NCBI GenBank assembly: GCA_934130435.1 | Contig: CAKOYB010000007.1 | Coordinates: 1-56,901, forward strand | Direction: 5' to 3' | Length of the DNA: 56,901 nucleotides | Source: an uncultured Clostridia bacterium | GTDB taxonomy: Bacteria > Bacillota > Clostridia > TANB77 > CAG-508 | In this document: in pieces, positions 1-9,163 of the stretch | Layout: every line of letters starts with the position of its first letter | Numbering within the stretch: position 1 is the stretch's first letter | Program-made: the position numbers and the translations under genes | Notes under the pieces: generated by a model | The model's database searches: none | Told to the model about the DNA's origin: nothing | Seen by the model: the letters and a program-made list of their open reading frames with translations, nothing else

Positions 1-1702
1 TTTTTAACATTTTACGATTTATAATATGCAACATTTTCCTTAATTTTGAATCCATATTTTGTGAATTATGACAATGTATTATTCTATATTTAATTCCATA
101 TTTTTTTGCATATTTTAAGTAATCTATATTTGCTAAACTACAAATATTTACCCATATTGTGTCATACTTATATGCATTTTCTTCAAAAAATTTGTTTATT
201 TTCTTATGATACAATATTATATTTTTACTTCTAGAAGAAATTTTAAATATTTGTCCTCCTAATTTTTTTATTTCTTCTTCATAAGCTACTTGCTCAGTAT
301 TACACAAAAAGTCAAATTGTATTTTTGTTCTATCTATTGCTCTATAATAATTCATTATAACACTTTCAATCCCTCCAGGATTATCTGTAATTCCAAACAC
401 AAGGATTCTTTTTTTAGCATTATTATTCTCATTTTCTCTTTTATTTCTTTTTTTAAATATTATATTAATTACAATAAAAGCAATCAAAATTGTCGGACTA
501 GCAAATTGCCATACTGCAAATGATTTTATTAAACCACTAATTAATATTAAATATATAACATTTTCTTTCATACCGTTTTTTTTCTTAATGCTCAAATAGT
601 ATTGTTCTATAATAACTCCATAAATAAAACTTATTACTATTACTCCAATATCTCTAAAATCCATATAAAAATTATAGAACATTGTTGCATACGCATTATA
701 ATAGTCATTAGATTCAGAAAATATTTTTACCCAATAAGTTTGAGGTCTAGTTATTGCCTCTGCCAAATAATCTGCATTTTCTAACTTATACCCTGTTAGT
801 ACCTTTATACTTTTTTGGGCAATTAAATATGGTCCATAAGCCGTTGCAGCTCCATATGTTTGAATATTATTATTATCTATATAATTTACTAATTTTGAAA
901 AATATGGCATTGGTATACTTAAATAAGCATATACAGAATTCACACTTTTTTCATCATAATTACTATTCCTTAATAATGTCATGCAAACCATTATTATTGC
1001 AGAAAAAAGTAAAACAATTTTTGTAATTTGTTTTGTTTTTTTAGTTATCTTTTCTTTATTTAGCAATAATACAATTAATAATTCTATTACTATCACAAAA
1101 ATTGGGGATCTACCAGCTGTACAAAAAATGTATAGCATTACAAAAAGAAGCTCTTCTACTATAATTAATTTATTTAATTTTTTATTTATTAATCCAATTA
1201 TAGCGACAGGTATAGTAACTGTAATTATTAGTGATGTCGTCCAATCAAATATTGTAAATATTTTTTCGTTTGATATCAATGAATCTTTTCCATAAGAATA
1301 ATACAAACTTCTTATCTGATTATATTCAACTCCACTCTTTAGTAAAGAAAGAACTTTTATTGACAAAATACTAACAAAAACTAGTCCAATTGTAATTAAT
1401 GTTACTAATATTTTTGAATCTAATGTCTCCTCTTTTTTTTCTAATTTCAAATTATTTCGTGATTTGTTTTTCAAAAAAATAGTACAACTGACACTTCCTA
1501 ATATAAAAGAGATTATTCCTTCAGATATAATCATGAGTGATTTTTCTGAATAATCTATCATATTATACAATTTTAAAGAAGTTAAAAATATACTAAGAAG
1601 CCATATCAAAGAAAAAATAACAATTGGATTTGTTATTTTTTTTTCAATAATTATAGTAGAAATTATAGCTATTATCATAATTATCATTATAAAATATATC
1701 AT
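1..1702 (-). CDS. Polysaccharide repeat-unit polymerase fused to a glycosyltransferase (partial, 3' end outside window)
   Basis: The frame is open from the ATG at 1702-1700 to the window edge (over 565 codons) with no stop, so the C-terminus is missing. About the first 390 residues are a string of hydrophobic segments with a longer exposed loop, as in O-antigen/exopolysaccharide (Wzy/EpsG-like) polymerases. After a short basic linker a soluble domain begins with KKRILVFGITDNPGGIES, followed by FDFLCN. This is the N-terminal Rossmann start of GT4-type glycosyltransferases of EPS clusters. I found no in-frame break or internal start at the junction, so this looks like a genuine fusion. The gene follows the GT2 gene by 3 nt and is probably translationally coupled to it. 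Role: polymerising and extending a surface polysaccharide. Family assignment is good; the sugar specificity is unknown. Confidence 0.75.
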   Translation of the reverse strand, partial: MIYFIMIIMIIAIISTIIIEKKITNPIVIFSLIWLLSIFLTSLKLYNMIDYSEKSLMIISEGIISFILGSVSCTIFLKNKSRNNLKLEKKEETLDSKILVTLITIGLVFVSILSIKVLSLLKSGVEYNQIRSLYYSYGKDSLISNEKIFTIFDWTTSLIITVTIPVAIIGLINKKLNKLIIVEELLFVMLYIFCTAGRSPIFVIVIELLIVLLLNKEKITKKTKQITKIVLLFSAIIMVCMTLLRNSNYDEKSVNSVYAYLSIPMPYFSKLVNYIDNNNIQTYGAATAYGPYLIAQKSIKVLTGYKLENADYLAEAITRPQTYWVKIFSESNDYYNAYATMFYNFYMDFRDIGVIVISFIYGVIIEQYYLSIKKKNGMKENVIYLILISGLIKSFAVWQFASPTILIAFIVINIIFKKRNKRENENNNAKKRILVFGITDNPGGIESVIMNYYRAIDRTKIQFDFLCNTEQVAYEEEIKKLGGQIFKISSRSKNIILYHKKINKFFEENAYKYDTIWVNICSLANIDYLKYAKKYGIKYRIIHCHNSQNMDSKLRKMLHIINRKMLK

Positions 1703-1705
1703 GTA

Positions 1706-2719
1706 TCACCTTTTTCCTTTACTCTGGTTTTGTTTTTGTCTAATCTTACATATTATTGACGTAAAAAAATATAATTTATTTTTTAGTGTAAATAATGTTA
1801 TTTTTCTTGTCAAAGAAAGATTTTCATAATTACTTTTTGTTATTCCCTCTTTAAATTCAGGGTAATTACAAACTTCCTTTAATAATCTTCTTTTATTTTT
1901 TGTTTTATTATCTGGATGATAACAAAAATTAACTGCAACTAGCATTACATGAAATCCAACATAATTATAATAATTTTGTATTATTTTTTTATCAGTGTTA
2001 TATTTTTCTAATATATATTTTTTACATTCTTGCATTGATTTTAAATATTTTTTTGCATAATTATTATCGAATTTTTTTACTACTGATTCACTATTAATTC
2101 TATAATTATATAATGCCTTATTACAATAAATAGCTTTATTTATATTAGGTGCAATCTCTAAATTAAAAATAGCATCTTCTCCCACAACCAATTTTTGATT
2201 AAACTGTACATCTTTTATTATATCTTTTCTTATTATCTTTAGGTGTGCAAATCCATATCCTGTTTGAGGATTTAATGTCTTAATTAAGTACTCTTTTGAA
2301 TTTAATATTTCATTTTTACTATTCAAAATCTTTTCTTTTCTTTCAGAAGTTACAACTCTATTATATCCGCACAAAGAAATTTCTGCTCTATTTTCTTTAG
2401 CATTATAGATTAATTCCTCAAAATATTTTTCTTCTATCCAATCATCAGCATCAATAAATGCTATCCATATTCCATTTGCATTTTTTATTCCTAAGTTTCT
2501 TGCAGAACTTACTCCTCCATTTTCTTTATGAATGACTTTGATTCTGCTGTCTTTTTTTGCATACTCATCACAAATTTTTCCACAATTGTCTGGAGATCCA
2601 TCATCTACCAATATTATTTCTAAATTTTTATATGTTTGTTTTATTATACTATCTATGCATTTTTTTAAATATTTTTCTACTTTATATATTGGTACAACTA
2701 CTGTTATTAATTCTTCCAT
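1706..2719 (-). CDS. Family 2 glycosyltransferase (EPS cluster)
   Basis: This is a 337-residue GT-A fold glycosyltransferase. The N-terminus has the family hallmarks: VVVPIYKVEKYLKKCI at the start, the nucleotide-binding DDGSPD around residues 39-44, NGGVSSARN near 68-76, and the metal-binding DAD at 90-92. The C-terminal part is variable and basic, typical of the acceptor-specific half, and there is no membrane segment. It transfers a nucleotide-activated sugar to a lipid-linked oligosaccharide at the cytoplasmic membrane. It sits between the DUF4422 gene (9 nt upstream) and the polymerase fusion (3 nt downstream) in one EPS operon. It ends in TGA. Donor and acceptor cannot be read from the sequence. 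Confidence 0.9.
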   Translation of the reverse strand: MEELITVVVPIYKVEKYLKKCIDSIIKQTYKNLEIILVDDGSPDNCGKICDEYAKKDSRIKVIHKENGGVSSARNLGIKNANGIWIAFIDADDWIEEKYFEELIYNAKENRAEISLCGYNRVVTSERKEKILNSKNEILNSKEYLIKTLNPQTGYGFAHLKIIRKDIIKDVQFNQKLVVGEDAIFNLEIAPNINKAIYCNKALYNYRINSESVVKKFDNNYAKKYLKSMQECKKYILEKYNTDKKIIQNYYNYVGFHVMLVAVNFCYHPDNKTKNKRRLLKEVCNYPEFKEGITKSNYENLSLTRKITLFTLKNKLYFFTSIICKIRQKQNQSKGKR

Positions 2720-2728
2720 TTTTTCCCC

Positions 2729-3517
2729 TTAAAAACTTTTTTCATATTTTTTCCCTAAAAATTTTGCTTTTAAGAAAGCTGTGCCTTTTTTTAACCAATT
2801 AACATCTTGCATATCTATAACTCTAATTTCTTTATAATTAAATCTGTTTGTATTCACCCATACATCTAAAAGAAGTTCTGATATTCTTCCTAAATATCTA
2901 GCGTGGAACGAGTCATATTGTTTTGGGTCTACTCTTTTTTCTAATTCAAATAGTATTTTAAATAACCATTCACAATATCTGTTTAAATATTCCTTTTTCA
3001 TTACAAACATATTAAACATATGTGATGATGTTCTTTTATAAAGTTTATCAAATTCAGGTAAGTATTTTGGGCATTGCTCTTCTATGATATTTCTTGTTTC
3101 ATCAAGCGGTTCTATAAACATGGTATGTTTATAATGGTCATATAAATTCTCTATGTAATATTTTCTTTTCTTTGGTAAAATTATATCTACATCATTTAGT
3201 AATTCATTTGCTTGTTCTGAATTTAATAATATTTTAAACTTTTCTTGCTCAGTTTTTGGAGTTTTTTTACTACATGTAAAATGCCTTCTATAATGGCTTA
3301 AACCTATATAGTCGGCATTTAAATTTTTCCATGCCCAATACAAACCTGTAAGTTCACAAAAAAACGGATTTTTAAAAGATATATTATCTCCCGTATTATC
3401 TTTTTCATAACCTAAGCTTTCTTTTCCTTCTGCCCCTACTTGTAAAGGTATATATATTTCATCTTCTGGCATTTTATATTTTTTGTGTGTTGCTATTATT
3501 ATTCTTATGTTTTTCAC
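2729..3517 (-). CDS. DUF4422 glycosyltransferase-like protein
   Basis: This 262-residue protein matches the DUF4422 family found in capsule and EPS clusters. It opens with IRIIIATHKKYKMPEDEIYIP, has QVGAEGK, and the family core TGLYWAWKN followed by YIGLSHYRRHF (residues about 57-80). Members are thought to be glycosyltransferases, but I know of no settled activity. The start is a GTG at 3517-3515, a few bases after the stop of the upstream sugar transferase, with a GGGAG Shine-Dalgarno inside that gene's last codons. Translational coupling is therefore likely. It belongs to the same EPS operon as its neighbours. Confidence 0.8.
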   Translation of the reverse strand: MKNIRIIIATHKKYKMPEDEIYIPLQVGAEGKESLGYEKDNTGDNISFKNPFFCELTGLYWAWKNLNADYIGLSHYRRHFTCSKKTPKTEQEKFKILLNSEQANELLNDVDIILPKKRKYYIENLYDHYKHTMFIEPLDETRNIIEEQCPKYLPEFDKLYKRTSSHMFNMFVMKKEYLNRYCEWLFKILFELEKRVDPKQYDSFHARYLGRISELLLDVWVNTNRFNYKEIRVIDMQDVNWLKKGTAFLKAKFLGKKYEKSF

Positions 3518-3520
3518 TTT

Positions 3521-4195
3521 TTACATTGCTCCCTCTTTTTTAAATACTGAGACTATTGTTTTAAAAAATATTTTTATATCTAATAATAATGATTGATTAT
3601 CTATATAATATAATTCCATTTGCATTCTTTCTTCATATGATGTATTGCTTCTACCGTTTGCTTGCCAATATCCTGTTAATCCTGGTGTTATGCTTAAAAA
3701 TTTTTCTTTGTTTTTTCCATACTTTTTTAATTCCTCATCAACAATTGGCCTTGGTCCAATAATGGATAAGTCTCCTTTTATAATATTTACTATTTGAGGT
3801 AATTCATCTAAACTTGTTTTTCTTAAAAATTTTCCTACTTTAGTTATTCTTGGATCATTTTCTAATTTAAATTTTTCTTGCCATTCTGTTTTTTGTTCTT
3901 CACTAAAGTTTTCTATCATTTCTTCGGCATTCTCATACATACTTCTAAATTTATACATATTAAATTCTTTGCCTTTTTTTCCAATCCTTTTATGTGCAAA
4001 AATAACTGGACCTTTAGAATCAATCTTTATACATATTGCAATTATCAAAAACACAGGAGACAATAAAATTAATCCTATTATCCCTCCTATAATATCTGCT
4101 ATTCTTTTTACAACTTTATATATTTTTTTTCTTATTTCAAGATTATCAATTTCTATTTTCATCAATTCCTTTGTGCCTTGAATATTAGCATCCAT
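3521..4195 (-). CDS. Undecaprenyl-phosphate sugar-1-phosphate transferase (EPS priming enzyme)
   Basis: This is a bacterial sugar transferase of the WcaJ/EpsL/CpsE type, about 224 residues. It has one N-terminal hydrophobic hairpin (residues about 33-57), then the family blocks FAHKRIGKKGKEF, MYKFRSM, DELPQIVNIIKGDLSIIGPRP and PGLTGYWQANGRS. It loads the first sugar phosphate onto undecaprenyl phosphate in the membrane and so starts repeat-unit assembly. A GTG at 4204 is also in frame, but the AAAGGG ribosome-binding site abuts it; the ATG at 4195 has proper spacing and is preferred. It is the first gene of the visible EPS cluster. A possible promoter (TTGATA, 17 bp, TAAAAT) lies in the intergenic region upstream. 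Confidence 0.9.
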   Translation of the reverse strand: MDANIQGTKELMKIEIDNLEIRKKIYKVVKRIADIIGGIIGLILLSPVFLIIAICIKIDSKGPVIFAHKRIGKKGKEFNMYKFRSMYENAEEMIENFSEEQKTEWQEKFKLENDPRITKVGKFLRKTSLDELPQIVNIIKGDLSIIGPRPIVDEELKKYGKNKEKFLSITPGLTGYWQANGRSNTSYEERMQMELYYIDNQSLLLDIKIFFKTIVSVFKKEGAM

Positions 4196-4301
4196 TATTA
4201 TCACCCTTTATTATGTGTTTTTTTAATTTTATAATACATTAATATAAATATCAACCTTTTTAGACATTTTTTTATATTTTTCAAGAATTGTCAATAATTT
4301 G

Positions 4302-4331
4302 AAAAAAAATCGCCTTTTATGGCGATTTTTT
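4302..4331 (-). terminator. Intrinsic terminator of the LCP gene
   Basis: AAATCGCC and GGCGATTT form a stem with a 6-nt loop, followed on the minus strand by a run of T. It lies directly after the LCP stop codon and separates this gene from the EPS operon. Confidence 0.85.
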
Positions 4332-5374
4332 TATTTTGAATATCCACTTTTATTTACTATTTGCTGACTTGTTGTTTTTATTGATGTTGGCACTACATAT
4401 TCCTCATCTTTAAACACTTCTTTATGCAATCTTTCTACATTGCTTTCTAAAGTTATTGGAATTCCATACCAAACTTTGTTTATAATTTTTCCACTTGTTT
4501 TATATGGCCATCCTATGCTTTCTGCAACGTTAAAACTTGCAACTGCTGGAGCCATAGAAATCAAATCTGACATTGATAAGTTAGTATATACTTGTGGTAA
4601 AATTTTATCTGCAATTTTATTAATTTCTCCAATACCTTTAGTCTTTAGTTTTGTAAGCATTGCTGATATTACGTCTCTCATTCTTTCTGTTCTTTTATAG
4701 TCACCACCTGCTGTGTATCTTATTCTAGAATATGCAACTGCTTGTACACCGTCTAGATTATACGTTCCAGCTTTCGTTATGTGATCTGACTTTTTACCAG
4801 TAACTTTAGATGTTTCATCTATATATCCATTTATATATTTAACTTCTGCCTCAGTAACACTCATTTTGATTCCGCCTAAAGCATCAACTGCATCAGATAC
4901 TGAATCAAAGTTAACTGTAACAAATTCCTTAATGTTTAAATCAAAATTCTCGTTTAAAGTTTTTAGTGCAAGTGGAGCTTCACCATATGAATAAGCATGT
5001 GTTATTTTATCTAATCCATGCCCTGAAATATTTACGTACGTATCTCTATATACAGAAATTAATTTTATATCATGTGTTTTATTATTTATACTTGCTATTA
5101 TTATGCAATCACTTCTATTACCTTTTCCGTAATCATCAGCCCTGCTGTCCACACCAAATATTGCTATGTTTCTATATTGAGCCAAGTTCTTATTGTCTGA
5201 AACTGATAGTTGACTCTCATCTATTTTTACTTGTTGCATTTTTCCGAATTTATTTGATATATACCAAAATCCTGTACCTCCAGCTGCTAAGATTATAATT
5301 AATAATGTTATTAATATTCCTAATAGTACTTTTAATACTTTTTTCTTCTTACTTGTTAATTTTTTTCTACTCAT
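4331..5374 (-). CDS. LytR-CpsA-Psr (LCP) family glycopolymer ligase
   Basis: This 347-residue protein has a short basic N-terminus, one transmembrane segment (about residues 13-35) and an extracytoplasmic LCP domain. Visible motifs are GVDSRADDYGKGNRSD, the arginine-bearing ISVYRDTYV, KITHAYSYG, and later AVAYSRIRYTAGGDYKRTERMR. LCP enzymes move polyprenyl-linked glycopolymers such as teichoic acids or capsule onto peptidoglycan. That fits its position beside an EPS cluster, though it has its own promoter and terminator. A GGAGG sequence lies about 11 nt before the ATG. Confidence 0.92.
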   Translation of the reverse strand: MSRKKLTSKKKKVLKVLLGILITLLIIILAAGGTGFWYISNKFGKMQQVKIDESQLSVSDNKNLAQYRNIAIFGVDSRADDYGKGNRSDCIIIASINNKTHDIKLISVYRDTYVNISGHGLDKITHAYSYGEAPLALKTLNENFDLNIKEFVTVNFDSVSDAVDALGGIKMSVTEAEVKYINGYIDETSKVTGKKSDHITKAGTYNLDGVQAVAYSRIRYTAGGDYKRTERMRDVISAMLTKLKTKGIGEINKIADKILPQVYTNLSMSDLISMAPAVASFNVAESIGWPYKTSGKIINKVWYGIPITLESNVERLHKEVFKDEEYVVPTSIKTTSQQIVNKSGYSK

Positions 5375-5412
5375 AATTCTATATTTTTCCTCCGTTATTT
5401 TAGCTTTTATTT

Positions 5413-5441
5413 ATTTTATCATAGCACATTTAGTGTTGCAA
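5413..5441 (-). promoter_or_regulatory. Sigma-A promoter of the LCP gene
   Basis: Minus-strand -35 TTGCAA (5441-5436), a 17-bp spacer, and -10 TAAAAT (5418-5413) preceded by TGA, an extended -10. It is about 40 bp upstream of the start codon. Confidence 0.6.
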
Positions 5442-5482
5442 TATTTATTTCGCATTTGTTCTAAATAATTATTTTGTTTTTA

Positions 5483-6085
5483 CTATTCAAAATAGTTGTA
5501 GTCATCTTCGTAAAAATCTTCTATTTCTGATTCTATACTTTGTTTTTTTAGATTTGGTTTGCCTTTATGATATTTTAAGTCTTGAACTGTTGTTTCTGGC
5601 ATTTTATGAATATATGGTTTCTTTTGCTTTATTCTTTCTTTAATAGCATCTTCTTCTCTTTCTTTTTTTTCATCTTTTTTTGAATTAAAATTTTTATTCA
5701 TTTTCTCTGTTAATTCTGGAATATAGTCTATAATTCTATCAATGCATGAAGAGTGACTAACAGGAAGCAATCTTACTTTATCTTTTTCAACTATTATAAA
5801 TGCTACCGGATTAATACTAACTCCTGCTCCACTTCCTCCTCCAAATGGTAATTTATATTGTATTGATTCATCTTTGTCTTGCTTTTTATACTCGTTAATT
5901 GTTTCGCCTTTAAATTCACTTCCACCAGCCGCAAACCCAAATGATACTTTTGAAATTGGTATAATGACTATATCATTTTGTGTTTGAATAGGATTTCCTA
6001 TAATCGTATTTGCATCTATCATATCTTTTATGCTATCCATTGCTGTTGTCATTAATCTCTCTATTGGATGCTCATTTTCTTCCAT
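5483..6085 (-). CDS. gerW: GerW/YtfJ family sporulation protein
   Basis: This 200-residue protein is a clear GerW (YtfJ) homologue. It has the N-terminal block HPIERLMTTAMDSIKDMID, then GNPIQTQNDIVIIPISKVSFGFAAGG and the glycine-rich LPFGGGSGAGVSINP followed by AFIIV. In Bacillus the homologue is needed for spore germination in some nutrients. The C-terminal 70 residues are charged and basic, longer than the core family. It is the last gene of the recA-recX-scpA-DUF2953-gerW run, in which DUF2953 directly before gerW is the usual clostridial pairing. An AAGGAGAG sequence precedes the ATG. Its presence supports a spore-forming ancestry. Confidence 0.9.
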   Translation of the reverse strand: MEENEHPIERLMTTAMDSIKDMIDANTIIGNPIQTQNDIVIIPISKVSFGFAAGGSEFKGETINEYKKQDKDESIQYKLPFGGGSGAGVSINPVAFIIVEKDKVRLLPVSHSSCIDRIIDYIPELTEKMNKNFNSKKDEKKEREEDAIKERIKQKKPYIHKMPETTVQDLKYHKGKPNLKKQSIESEIEDFYEDDYNYFE

Positions 6086-6160
6086 AATATTTCTCTCCTT
6101 TTCACATAATTATTAATTATAATATGTATCTATTAATTTTAAAATATACATTTTTTATTA

Positions 6161-6730
6161 TCAGCCCTCAACTTTTTTTATTTTTATTATACTATTTAAT
6201 ATTTCTGTAACTTTAATACTAGCAACTATATTTGCATTTATATTTATTAAATTTTTATTTATATACATAGGAACTAAGTTACAATAGTATTCATCTTTCT
6301 TTATACTTCTGATTTTTCTAAATGCTATAGTTGGAATAACCGCATTTATTATTCCAACTATAATTGCTGTCAAAAACGAATCTTCTGTTCCTATACTTCC
6401 ATGTATATAAACCTTATTTAGAATAAATTTTGACCTTAATATGATTTTTGTAATTAATTTATTCTTTTTTTTGCTGTATTCTGATCTAAACTTTTTTATA
6501 TTCTTGTTATATATTTTTTTTATTTTTTCTTTTTTAATTTTCACACTTGCTAACTTTACCCTATTAAGAAAATATATTTTTAAATACGCACTAAATTCAA
6601 CTTTGATTTTTTTATTCAGATTTGATATGTAAATGTTATCTAAGTCAATTTGTATATTAGATAGTAGTAAAACTATAATTATAAAAGAAATTAATAAAAC
6701 TATAAATAAAAAAAATAAAACTAATATCAT
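6161..6730 (-). CDS. DUF2953 membrane-anchored protein
   Basis: This 189-residue protein has a strongly hydrophobic N-terminus (about residues 1-25) and a basic lysine/isoleucine-rich middle. Its family-like core is YIHGSIGTEDSFLTAIIVGI followed by NAVIP. DUF2953 (YtfI-like) proteins lie directly upstream of gerW in many Clostridia and Bacilli; the function is not established. In related genomes scpB usually lies between scpA and this gene, but here only 47 nt separate scpA from DUF2953. Confidence 0.75.
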   Translation of the reverse strand: MILVLFFLFIVLLISFIIIVLLLSNIQIDLDNIYISNLNKKIKVEFSAYLKIYFLNRVKLASVKIKKEKIKKIYNKNIKKFRSEYSKKKNKLITKIILRSKFILNKVYIHGSIGTEDSFLTAIIVGIINAVIPTIAFRKIRSIKKDEYYCNLVPMYINKNLININANIVASIKVTEILNSIIKIKKVEG

Positions 6731-6777
6731 AATTAGATTCTCCTATTATAATATTAGTTTTAACAATTATTATTTTT

Positions 6778-7536
6778 TTAATCAGCTGATTCTAAGTTTT
6801 TCTCTACTGTTATATCACCGAAAATTTCATTTTGCTTTGTATAAACTTTATTTCTTTTTGAAAGTTCTAAGAGTCCATTAAAGGCTGTAACCACTTCTAC
6901 CTTATTGCATTTAGCCAAGGAATATAACTTATTAAATATAAACTTAGGCCTTGTTTTTAAAATTTTAAACATTTCTTTTACTTTACTTGCTACAGTATAT
7001 GTATCAGTTATAGCTATTTTCTCTATATTTTTTGCATTTTGATTTACTTTTTCTTTATTAGCTTCATAAATATTCTGATATAATTTTGGTATTATGTTTT
7101 TGTCATAATTCTTTGTTAATTTCTGTTTTGGAAGTTGAATAGCTTCTTGTCCCTTGAAAAATCTTTTAGAGAAAACAGAATAATTTTCTTTAAATACTTT
7201 TGATATTTCTTTATATTTTTTATATTCTATTATTCTTTCTATAAGTTGTTCTTCTGTAAGTTCTTCTTCATCTTCTATCTGATTTGGTAATAGACCTTTT
7301 GATTTTATATAAATTAAAGTTGAAGCCATTATTAAAAACTCACTTGTAATTTCAAGATTTCTTTCTTTTAGTTCATCTAAATACTGTATATATTGATCTG
7401 CGATTTCACTTATTTTTATGTCGTATATATTCATCTTATTCTTGTCTATTAAATGGCATAGTAAATCTAAAGGTCCTTCAAAATTATTTATTTTTATAGC
7501 GTACTTATTAGACTCAAGTATTAATACATTTTGCAT
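6778..7536 (-). CDS. scpA: Segregation and condensation protein A
   Basis: This is the 252-residue kleisin subunit of the SMC-ScpAB condensin, with the diagnostic N-terminus NFEGPLDLLCHLIDKNKMNI and then YDIKISEIADQYIQYL. The acidic middle (EDEEELTEEQL) and the C-terminal winged-helix region (about residues 175-245), which contacts SMC, are both present. It bridges the SMC heads and organises chromosome segregation. It starts 18 nt after recX. Unusually, scpB does not follow it in this window. Confidence 0.93.
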   Translation of the reverse strand: MQNVLILESNKYAIKINNFEGPLDLLCHLIDKNKMNIYDIKISEIADQYIQYLDELKERNLEITSEFLIMASTLIYIKSKGLLPNQIEDEEELTEEQLIERIIEYKKYKEISKVFKENYSVFSKRFFKGQEAIQLPKQKLTKNYDKNIIPKLYQNIYEANKEKVNQNAKNIEKIAITDTYTVASKVKEMFKILKTRPKFIFNKLYSLAKCNKVEVVTAFNGLLELSKRNKVYTKQNEIFGDITVEKNLESAD

Positions 7537-7554
7537 TTTTACATTTCTCCCAGT

Positions 7555-7998
7555 TTAATTAATTGCATTTTTTATATTTTCTTGTTTATATCCTTTTTTT
7601 AATAAATAGTTTTTTATTTCGTCTATTTCATATGTTTCTCTTTTTTTGTTATATATTTTTTGAGCAGACTTTAATTCGTATTCATTAAGTTCATCATATT
7701 TTTCTGAAATATATTCTTCAACTAAACTGGTATGTATTCCCTTTGAAATTAGTTTATATTTAATTTCTTTTATTGATAATGTCTTTAATGCTATAAATTC
7801 ATTAACTGCTCTTTCAATATAATTTTTATCACTTAGGTATCCTGCATCTTTAACATAATTTATTATATCATCTAATAAGTTTTCTTCAATAGTTTTAGAA
7901 AATTTATTTCGAACTTCATATTCTGTTCTTTTTTTATACATTATGTAATTCATTACCTTTGATTTGCTTTTATCAAATTCTTCTGCATTATATTCCAT
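7555..7998 (-). CDS. recX: Regulatory protein RecX
   Basis: This 147-residue protein has RecX three-helix repeats: SKVMNYIMYKKRTEYEVRNK, then IINYVKDAGYLSDKNYIERAV, and IKEIKYKLISKGI near the middle. It ends with LLKKGYKQENIKNAI. RecX modulates RecA filaments. It follows recA by 39 nt and should be co-transcribed under SOS control. It is shorter than the roughly 260-residue Bacillus protein but close to the minimal family size. Confidence 0.88.
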   Translation of the reverse strand: MEYNAEEFDKSKSKVMNYIMYKKRTEYEVRNKFSKTIEENLLDDIINYVKDAGYLSDKNYIERAVNEFIALKTLSIKEIKYKLISKGIHTSLVEEYISEKYDELNEYELKSAQKIYNKKRETYEIDEIKNYLLKKGYKQENIKNAIN

Positions 7999-8037
7999 TA
8001 TTACGATCCTTTTATTTTTTAATTTACATATGTATTT

Positions 8038-9084
8038 CTAGATTTCTTCTTCATTTTCTTCTGTTTCTTCTCCAAGGCTCTTTTCAAATGCTTTTGTAAA
8101 ATTATCTCTAACCTTTGTTTCTATTTCTTTCATTATTTCTGGATTTTCTTTTAGATATTTTTTTACATTCTCCCTACCTTGTCCAATTCTTTCTCCATTG
8201 TAGCTAAACCATGATCCGCTCTTTTCAACAATATCTAAGTTAACCCCCATGTCTAGTACATTTCCTTCTTTTGATATTCCTTTTCCATATACAATATCAA
8301 ATTCAGCCTCTCTGAAAGGAGGAGCAACTTTATTTTTTACTATTTTTACTCTTGCTCTATTTCCTACAACTTCTCCATCTTGTTTTATATTTTCAATTTT
8401 TCTAATATCTAATCTAACAGAAGAATAAAATTTTAAAGCTCTTCCTCCAGGTGTTACCTCTGGATTTCCAAACATTATTCCTACTTTTTCTCTTAATTGG
8501 TTTATAAAAATTAAAACTGTTTTTGATTTATTTATTGCTCCGGCAAGTTTTCTTAATGCTTGAGACATAAGTCTAGCTTGAAGTCCAACATGTGAATCTC
8601 CCATATCTCCGTCAATTTCAGCTTTTGGTACTAAAGCTGCAACTGAGTCTATTACAATAACATCTAATGCTCCACTTCTAATAAGTGCTTCTGTAATTTC
8701 TAATGCTTGTTCACCTGTATCTGGTTGAGATACTATAAGATTATCTATATCTACTCCAAGATGCTTTGCATATACTGGATCTAACGCATGCTCTGCATCA
8801 ATAAATGCTGCTTCTCCATTTTGTTTTTGTGCTTCAGCAATTATATGCAGTGCCAATGTAGTCTTTCCTGAAGACTCTGGTCCATATATTTCTATAATTC
8901 TTCCACGAGGTACTCCTCCTATTCCTAATGCAATATCTAACCCTAATGCTCCTGTTGGAATTGATTCTATGTTCATTGCTTGAAATTCTCCAAGTTTCAT
9001 AACAGATCCTTTTCCAAATTGTTTTTCTATTTGACCCATAGCTGCTTCTAAAGCTTTTTTTCTTTCTGGATTTATGTTTTCCAT
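8038..9084 (-). CDS. recA: Recombinase A
   Basis: This is a full-length 348-residue RecA. The Walker A GPESSGKT is at residues 68-75, followed by DAEHALDPVYA and the Walker B region VIVIDSVAALVPKAEIDGD. The loop 2 region LIFINQLREKVGIMFGNPE and an acidic C-terminal tail (EETEENEEEI) are also present. It polymerises on single-stranded DNA for recombination and stimulates LexA self-cleavage. It heads the recA-recX-scpA-DUF2953-gerW operon. An AGGAGG ribosome-binding site precedes the ATG, and a promoter with an overlapping LexA-type palindrome lies just upstream. Confidence 0.98.
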   Translation of the reverse strand: MENINPERKKALEAAMGQIEKQFGKGSVMKLGEFQAMNIESIPTGALGLDIALGIGGVPRGRIIEIYGPESSGKTTLALHIIAEAQKQNGEAAFIDAEHALDPVYAKHLGVDIDNLIVSQPDTGEQALEITEALIRSGALDVIVIDSVAALVPKAEIDGDMGDSHVGLQARLMSQALRKLAGAINKSKTVLIFINQLREKVGIMFGNPEVTPGGRALKFYSSVRLDIRKIENIKQDGEVVGNRARVKIVKNKVAPPFREAEFDIVYGKGISKEGNVLDMGVNLDIVEKSGSWFSYNGERIGQGRENVKKYLKENPEIMKEIETKVRDNFTKAFEKSLGEETEENEEEI

Positions 9085-9103
9085 TTTATTTCCTCCTTAA
9101 ATT

Positions 9104-9153
9104 AAACATTTGTTTGTATGTTTATATTATATATTAAAAATTATATTTGTCAA
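9104..9153 (-). promoter_or_regulatory. recA promoter with candidate LexA operator
   Basis: Minus-strand -35 TTGACA (9153-9148), a 16-bp spacer and -10 TATAAT (9131-9126). Just downstream of the -10 lies the palindrome AAACATTTGTTT (9104-9115). It has the form AAAC-n4-GTTT, close to Firmicutes SOS boxes (GAAC-n4-GTTC). The lexA promoter in this window carries the same motif type. Confidence 0.65.
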
Positions 9154-9163
9154 CATTTTTTTA

